Assembly: GCA_963839515.1 (NCBI GenBank)
Contig: CAWIVN010000019.1
Coordinates: forward strand, 186,001-250,000
Source: Fredericiella sp963839515
GTDB lineage: Bacteria; Chloroflexota; Anaerolineae; Caldilineales; Caldilineaceae
Direction: 5' to 3'
Length of the DNA: 64,000 nucleotides
The notes under the pieces were generated by a model. That model was not told where the DNA came from, ran no database searches, and saw only the letters and a list, made by a program, of their open reading frames with translations. A program made the position numbers and the translations under genes. Shown here piece by piece: positions 59,135-64,000 of this stretch (position 1 is its first letter; every line of letters begins with the position of its first letter).

Positions 59135-61912
59135 CTAGACTAGGCGCCGGCGGGTTACAAAAGCGCCACCCATTAACATGGCCAGCACACCTGCTACCAC
59201 GATCAAGGTTAGGCTGCCACCGCTCAGTTCACCGCCCGAGGTCGGCATCTCCTCCGGCGTCTCGGTGGCCGTGGCCTCCGGCGTAGCTTCAGAGGTCAAT
59301 TCAGCAGTTGCTTCAACCGTTACCTCAGCAACTGCCTCGGCGGTCACTACCGCAACAGCTTCGGTCGTAGCTTCAGCGGTCATCACCTCGGTAGCTTCCA
59401 GCGTTGCAGCTTCGGTCGCGGTTTCGGTTGGAGTCATTTCGACTGCAGCCGCTACCGCTTCCGTTGGAGCCTCAGTGGGCGCTTCGGTGACTGCTTCCGT
59501 AGATGTAGCCGTTGGCACAGGCGTGCTCGTCGGCGGCAACGACGTAGCGGTGTTTGTCGCTGTGGGCGCAACCGTGTTGGTTGATGTAGCAGTCGGCGCC
59601 GGGGTGTTGGTCGGCTTTGGCGTAGCGGTGTTCGTGGCGGGGGGCGCAACGGTGTCGGTCGCCGTGGCAGTCGGCACCGGAGTGTTGGTCGGCTTTGGCG
59701 TAGCAGTATTCGTGGCGGTGGGCGCAACGGTGTCGGTCGCCGTGGCAGTCGGCACCGGAGTGTTGGTCGGCTTTGGCGTAGCAGAATTCGTGGCGGTGGG
59801 CGCAACCGTGTCGGTCGCAGTTGCAGTCGGCGCCGGGGTGTTGGTCGGCTTTGGCGTAGCGGTGTTTGTCGCTGTGGGCGCAACGGTGTCGGTCGCCGTG
59901 GCAGTCGGCACCGGAGTGTTGGTCGGCTTTGGCGTAGCAGTATTCGTGGCGGTGGGCGCAACCGTGTCGGTCGCCGTGGCAGCCTTGGTCGGTGTCGCAG
60001 TTGGCACTGCCGTGGCAGTCGGTGCGCTGGTCGCCGTTGGCGTGTCTGCCACTGCAGCGACTACCGCTGTTGCAGCTTCTGTAGCAGCATTCGCAGTGTC
60101 TTCCGCAGCGGGCGCGTTCTTCTGGGGGGGCAGGAGCACGCTGTCGATCACGTGAATAAGGCCATTACTCGCCTCTACGTCGGCCTGCACAATCGGCGTG
60201 CTGTTTACGTTTACCTGGTCTCCGTGGGTAGCAAAGACCAGGAGACTACCCTGCGCCGATGCTTCGACGCCGGCTGCAGCCAGCTGCTCGGCCGTCAGCT
60301 CGTCCAGCACAACGTGGTATAGAAGCACATTCTTCAATGCCTCCGGGTCGGCCAGTAATGCGTCGAGCGCACCGGCCGGCAGTGCAGCAAAGGCATCATC
60401 CGTGGGGGCAAAAACAGTGAACGGACCTGCACCAGCCAGTTCTTTGTCAAGCCCAGCTGCCTTGATAGCGGACAAAAGTGTCGTGAAGTTGCCTGCCTGT
60501 TCGGCGACTGCCACAACCGTGTCACCGCTTGCCGGCACCGGTGTGGATTCGACAACAGACGTAGTTTTGCTGGTAACTGCCGTTGCAGTGGTTGTTGCAA
60601 TGATTGTTGCACTGACAGTTTCAGTGGCAGACGCTTCTGTCGCCGGCAGCAGGACGCTGTCGATGATATGCACCACGCCATTGCCGGTAACAACATCCGG
60701 CGCCACAACCTTTGCGTCGTCGACGTAAACGCCGTCGGCCTTGACAGAGAAGGTCAGCGGATTTCCATCCAAGGCTGTGGCGTTCATACCATCTGTTATG
60801 TCGCCGGAAGGTAGAGCAATCGGCAGCACGTGGTATTGCAGAAGAGCCGACAACTTCTGTGGGTCCGCCAACAATGCATCAAGGTCAGCCTTGGGCAGAG
60901 CAGCAAAAGCTTCGTTGTTTGGGGCAAATACGGTGAATGGGCCTTCGCCTGCCAACGCGTCGCCAAGCCCGGCGGCGGTAATGGCGTCGACCAGAGTGGA
61001 AAGATCAGTATCGGCAACGGCAGCGTCGACCACCGTCGCCGGGGTCTCCGCCGGTGCGGCAGCGGCAGGCGCCGCTTCTGCGCTGGCTGCATCGACTGCC
61101 GGCGGAATAAGAACCTGGTCGATTGCATGCACCACGCCGTTATAGGCAGTCAAGTCTGCCTCGGTTACATTGGCATTGTCGACCGTGACGACGCCGGCGT
61201 CGTTTACCGCCAGCGTTACCGGCGCCCCCTGCAGCGTTTCGACGTCGCCAGGTGTGATATCAGCCGAAGTTACGACGCCGGGAACGAAATGATACAGCAA
61301 AATCTGGCTGAGCCCGGCCGGATCAGCCAGCAAAGTATCCAGCACATCCTTATCAAGTGCAGCGAACGCCTCGTTGGTCGGCGCAAATATCGTGACTTCC
61401 TTTTCGCTGCGCAGGGTGTCCGCTAAGCCGGCCGCTTCGATCGCAGCCACCAGTGTCGAAAACCGTTCGTCACCGGCAAGCATGTTGACCACCGTCGACT
61501 CTTGGCCCGACACAGAGAACGACTTTGTGACTGGTTCCCCGTTACGGTCGACTGGAACGTCGGCGCCATCCGGGAAGTCAAATACGCCCGCCTCACCTTT
61601 GTCCACGTGCAACATGGCATACAGCACGCCAGTGACGCCTTCAGGGTCGACCGCCACTTTCACATTGGCGTTGATTCCTGCCGGCAGCGCGCTATAGCCG
61701 ATGACAGGGCCGGGAGCGCCGTCTTCATCTGCATGGATGACCACCCAGCCTGGCTCGCCAACAGTTGCACGCGTGACGTTTACGGTGTTGTCGACGGTGG
61801 GCTGGTCGATCACAAACACTTCGGGCGAGAAGGCGCCGAATACGGTGGGCGCCACCGTCAGCACCAGAATGGCAATCAGCACGACGCCAATTACCCGATA
61901 TCGATTCAGCAT
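59135..61912 (-). CDS. Surface protein with three fasciclin (FAS1) domains and Thr/Pro repeat stalk
   Basis: A 925-residue exported protein: signal to about residue 26 and a DUF7282-like N-domain (GWVVIHADEDGAPGPVIGYS). Three FAS1 domains begin near residues 140, 305 and 470, each with a VTIFAPTNEAFAAL, FTVFAPNNEAFAAL or FTVFAPTDDAFAAL motif and an internal YHVxP-like loop. About 250 residues of Thr/Pro/Ala repeats follow. The C-terminus has a sorting-like tail: MPTSGG, a membrane helix, then RRRLV. FAS1 domains mediate adhesion. Probable surface adhesin/stalk protein of the biofilm or filament. Stop codon TAG at 59135 and good ribosome site (GGGAGA) at the start. Confidence 0.88.
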   Translation of the reverse strand: MLNRYRVIGVVLIAILVLTVAPTVFGAFSPEVFVIDQPTVDNTVNVTRATVGEPGWVVIHADEDGAPGPVIGYSALPAGINANVKVAVDPEGVTGVLYAMLHVDKGEAGVFDFPDGADVPVDRNGEPVTKSFSVSGQESTVVNMLAGDERFSTLVAAIEAAGLADTLRSEKEVTIFAPTNEAFAALDKDVLDTLLADPAGLSQILLYHFVPGVVTSADITPGDVETLQGAPVTLAVNDAGVVTVDNANVTEADLTAYNGVVHAIDQVLIPPAVDAASAEAAPAAAAPAETPATVVDAAVADTDLSTLVDAITAAGLGDALAGEGPFTVFAPNNEAFAALPKADLDALLADPQKLSALLQYHVLPIALPSGDITDGMNATALDGNPLTFSVKADGVYVDDAKVVAPDVVTGNGVVHIIDSVLLPATEASATETVSATIIATTTATAVTSKTTSVVESTPVPASGDTVVAVAEQAGNFTTLLSAIKAAGLDKELAGAGPFTVFAPTDDAFAALPAGALDALLADPEALKNVLLYHVVLDELTAEQLAAAGVEASAQGSLLVFATHGDQVNVNSTPIVQADVEASNGLIHVIDSVLLPPQKNAPAAEDTANAATEAATAVVAAVADTPTATSAPTATAVPTATPTKAATATDTVAPTATNTATPKPTNTPVPTATATDTVAPTATNTATPKPTNTPAPTATATDTVAPTATNSATPKPTNTPVPTATATDTVAPTATNTATPKPTNTPVPTATATDTVAPPATNTATPKPTNTPAPTATSTNTVAPTATNTATSLPPTSTPVPTATSTEAVTEAPTEAPTEAVAAAVEMTPTETATEAATLEATEVMTAEATTEAVAVVTAEAVAEVTVEATAELTSEATPEATATETPEEMPTSGGELSGGSLTLIVVAGVLAMLMGGAFVTRRRLV
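59611..59990. repeat. 78-bp tandem repeats in the fasciclin protein stalk
   Basis: Units begin at 59611, 59689, 59767, 59845 and 59923, each 78 bp, with few differences and a partial diverged copy before 59611. They encode a 26-residue Thr/Pro/Ala unit (TATATDTVAPTATNTATPKP then TNTPVP). Exact period suggests unequal crossing-over and length polymorphism. Confidence 0.9.
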
Positions 61913-62104
61913 ACGCGTCTCCCTGATTTCGGATGAGTAAAATAAGTCATTGGCGACCGTACAAACGCCGGTACGCTTTCAAACTGCAATAGACCAGGTG
62001 TAGAACGCCGGGAAGGATGAGCGCTGTGTCCGGCGTAGACGAGGCGTACAAAAGTGGACCTCGGCCGTCACTTATTGTAGATCATAATGTGCCCAACTGC
62101 AATG

Positions 62105-63004
62105 TCAAGTCATAAGCCTCGTTTGTGAGGAGTTTCCGCTTATTTCCTTCCTTGCGCTCGCAAGCACCAGGTCAATTGCCTGTTCGACATCAATGGACTG
62201 TTTGGTCGGAGAAGGCTTTGCAGTAGAGGAACCGGCTTCCGCTGTGACCAGCTTGTGCAACCAGATTAGAAACTCAATGTTGCCGGCAGGACCCGGCGCC
62301 GGCGATACGGTGAGGCCGGCGACTACAAGCCCCAGCGCCTGTGCCATGGTGGCCGTCTCGTGCAATACGCGCCGGTGAATCCGTTGGTCACGTACTACGC
62401 CACCTTTGCCGACATCATCCTTGCCAGCCTCAAACTGGGGCTTGATGAGGGCTACTACCTGGCTTTCAGGGCGCAGGAGGCGCAAGGTCGCCGGCAACAC
62501 AAGGGCTAAGCTGATGAAACTGGCATCGATGACGGCAACATCCGCCAGTTCACCGCCGGGCAATTGCGCAAGGTAGCGCACATTAGTGCGATCGAGAACG
62601 ACAACGCGCTCATCGGTCTGCAGTTTCCATGCCAGTTGCCCATAACCTACGTCGATGGCATAGACACGCACAGCGCCGCGCTGGAGAAGACAATCGGTAA
62701 AGCCGCCGGTACTGGCGCCAACATCGACCGCTACCATTCCGGTCACGTCGAGGGCAAATGCGTCCAGCGCCGCAGCAAGTTTGAGGCCGCCACGGCTTAC
62801 ATAGGGCAACGGCGTACGTACGGCCAAGTTAGCGGTCACCGACGCCGCAAACCCCGGCTTGTCTTGCATCTGGCCGTCGACAGTCACCTCGCCCGCCATG
62901 ATCAGGCGCCGAGCCTGCTCGCGCGTGGCGACCAAACCGCGTTGCACCAGCAGCAGGTCCAGCCTTTGTTTCTCAGCCTTGTGGCGTCGCACCTCGTCTG
63001 TCAT
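62105..63004 (-). CDS. tlyA: TlyA-type rRNA 2'-O-methyltransferase (hemolysin-like)
   Basis: A 299-residue protein with an N-terminal S4 RNA-binding domain (RLDLLLVQRGLVATREQARRLIMAGEVTVDG) and a FtsJ-like methyltransferase: VAVDVGASTGGFTDCLLQRGA for SAM, VIDASFISL and ALIKPQFEAGKDDVGKGGVV with the catalytic Lys. It methylates 16S and/or 23S rRNA cytidines. ATG 63004 places the S4 domain at the N-terminus; a longer in-frame start at 63232 adds an unrelated stretch. A 50-residue tail follows. Confidence 0.92.
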   Translation of the reverse strand: MTDEVRRHKAEKQRLDLLLVQRGLVATREQARRLIMAGEVTVDGQMQDKPGFAASVTANLAVRTPLPYVSRGGLKLAAALDAFALDVTGMVAVDVGASTGGFTDCLLQRGAVRVYAIDVGYGQLAWKLQTDERVVVLDRTNVRYLAQLPGGELADVAVIDASFISLALVLPATLRLLRPESQVVALIKPQFEAGKDDVGKGGVVRDQRIHRRVLHETATMAQALGLVVAGLTVSPAPGPAGNIEFLIWLHKLVTAEAGSSTAKPSPTKQSIDVEQAIDLVLASARKEISGNSSQTRLMT

Positions 63005-63204
63005 GCGCACTATTGTCCACGTAGTGACGACCACGCACAAAATCGCAACAGCAGTCGTCGGCCCGGCGCAACCTCTGCTGTTTCTCTGACAAACCTCTAG
63101 GTGAGCCAGGCGGCTATTGCAGTGGGGGGCCGCCGCGTGAAACAATGGCGCTATGGACTGCTCAATGGCACCGCTGAGGCGGATACCGGGCAAAGGAGCC
63201 CCAT

Positions 63205-64000
63205 ATGCTTCGCATTGTCTATTTGATCGCATTCACCATGCTGGCACTGGTGCCTGCCAGCCTGCACGCTGCACCGGCAAATAAGGATTGTGTCTCAGCC
63301 GGCAGCGGAGCATGGAGCGATCCTGCCACTTGGACGGGCTGTGCTGGCGAGATACCCCAGGCAACTGACAGCGCATACTTGCAGGCAGGCCACATCATCG
63401 AGTTGACTTCGGACGCTGCGGTCGCCAACTTGCATCTCAGCGTCGGGACAAACCCTTCCGCTCCTGCAAACGGCGGCAAGCTGGCGCTTGGCAATCATGT
63501 TCTCGACCTCTACGGCAAGCTGCGCGGCTACACTGCCGCGCTTGGCGAAACGCCTGGTGTGAATGCGTCCAAGATCAGGCCGGACGCGATCACTATTACG
63601 GCCGGCAGCAGCGGCCGCCTGCGCGTGGTGGGCGGGTCCCGCACCATTGCCGCGTTGGGTGAGTGGAGTACGGACGGCACTGACGCTTCCCCACAAACGT
63701 TCGCCGTAGAAATTGCCGCCGATCCGGAAGCCGTGATTACAGTAGATGCACTGATATGTGCATCCACTTGGTCAATCACATCAGGTACGGTGCATGCCAC
63801 GCAGAGCCTGATAGCCGACCAGGGTGTTACGGACATGGGAAATCTGACAGTGGGTCCCGCAGGAACTCTCATCTCTGATGCTACTCTGTCTAATATGATA
63901 GTCACACGACAGAGGGCAGGGCGCGGCGGCGTTTTCACTGTCAATGGCAAGTTGATTCTCACTCGAGCCACTCCCCGCATCAATATGCTCGTGACTGCCC
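63205..64000 (+). CDS. Secreted beta-rich protein (partial, runs off the window)
   Basis: The open frame ATG 63205 (ribosome site caaaggagcc) continues to the right edge with no stop, 265 residues. It opens with a signal peptide (LRIVYLIAFTMLALVPASLHAAP) and then a beta-rich region beginning GSGAWSDPATWTGC, typical of extracellular repeat or autotransporter-like surface proteins. The frame was read directly from the sequence. Confidence 0.7.
   Translation, partial: MLRIVYLIAFTMLALVPASLHAAPANKDCVSAGSGAWSDPATWTGCAGEIPQATDSAYLQAGHIIELTSDAAVANLHLSVGTNPSAPANGGKLALGNHVLDLYGKLRGYTAALGETPGVNASKIRPDAITITAGSSGRLRVVGGSRTIAALGEWSTDGTDASPQTFAVEIAADPEAVITVDALICASTWSITSGTVHATQSLIADQGVTDMGNLTVGPAGTLISDATLSNMIVTRQRAGRGGVFTVNGKLILTRATPRINMLVTA

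Noticed and set aside
59178..60155. Long + strand open frame of 325 codons with Val/Gly-rich repeats
   Set aside because: It is the antisense of the Thr/Pro repeat of the fasciclin protein; no start context or family similarity.
1..64000. CRISPR arrays, tRNA or rRNA genes, insertion sequences
   Set aside because: No repeat-spacer pattern, no cloverleaf with the expected TTCRA arm, no transposase found by reading.

Overview
The window looks like a chromosomal segment of a filamentous or biofilm-type bacterium of the phylum Chloroflexota (Anaerolineae/Caldilineae-like). The placement is an inference. It rests on abundant lipoproteins and secreted proteins with Thr/Pro-rich linkers, fasciclin-domain surface proteins, a Cys-type CcmE, a membrane MutS-like protein, and Chloroflexota-style C-terminal domains. 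No rRNA, tRNA, CRISPR array, IS element or phage module was seen. The sequence is GC-rich and gene-dense, with many 1-8 nt overlaps between consecutive genes.

Region 1 (1-13.5 kb, all minus strand) is a respiratory or electron-transfer island bracketed by cytochrome c maturation genes: ccmE at its start and a partial ccmH at the left edge. Between them lie a two-domain cytochrome c, an octaheme lipoprotein with a collagen-like stalk, a 13-heme and a 15-heme membrane-anchored cytochrome, a NapC/NirT-like nine-heme quinol-side cytochrome, a b-type cytochrome, and a secreted decaheme protein built from two pentaheme halves with EF-hand-like loops. Together they carry about 57 c-type heme sites and form a plausible path from the quinol pool to the cell exterior. 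No known terminal reductase is recognisable.

Region 2 (13.8-24 kb) holds a small acidic protein, a three-gene operon (degenerate PrsW-like membrane protein, anchored protein, secreted trypsin-like protease), RNase D, a large beta-propeller lipoprotein overlapping a glutaredoxin, an NAD-dependent epimerase and a Mug-type DNA glycosylase.

Region 3 (24-33 kb) is a tightly overlapping minus-strand operon: GH20 hexosaminidase, DUF4406-like, peptidase U32, GNAT, DUF4037 and SDR. Upstream of it is a DUF411 lipoprotein with an in-frame TGA exactly where the family's first redox cysteine belongs, a strong selenoprotein candidate. Divergent from it is a small operon (DUF2892, SRPBCC, cupin).

Region 4 (33-42.7 kb) has a membrane-anchored coiled-coil protein with five helix-hairpin-helix repeats, a membrane MutS-like ATPase, gap, a cNMP-binding/thioredoxin-reductase-like fusion, an alpha/beta hydrolase with a small partner, and a Gfo/Idh/MocA oxidoreductase.

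Region 5 (42.7-53.2 kb) looks like an exopolysaccharide or cell-surface glycan locus: three glycoside-hydrolase-like secreted proteins (two of them paralogs), a Vgb-like propeller, a polytopic glycosyltransferase-like protein, a GT4 glycosyltransferase and a flippase.

Region 6 (53-64 kb) carries a BMP-type nucleoside ABC importer operon with a hairpin after the binding-protein gene, a three-fasciclin-domain surface protein with 78-bp tandem repeats, a TlyA-type rRNA methyltransferase, and the start of a secreted beta-rich protein that runs off the right edge.

Three genes (SDR, U32, GH39-like) each carry exactly one surplus base in or next to a homopolymer, so local sequence error or recent gene decay should be considered.
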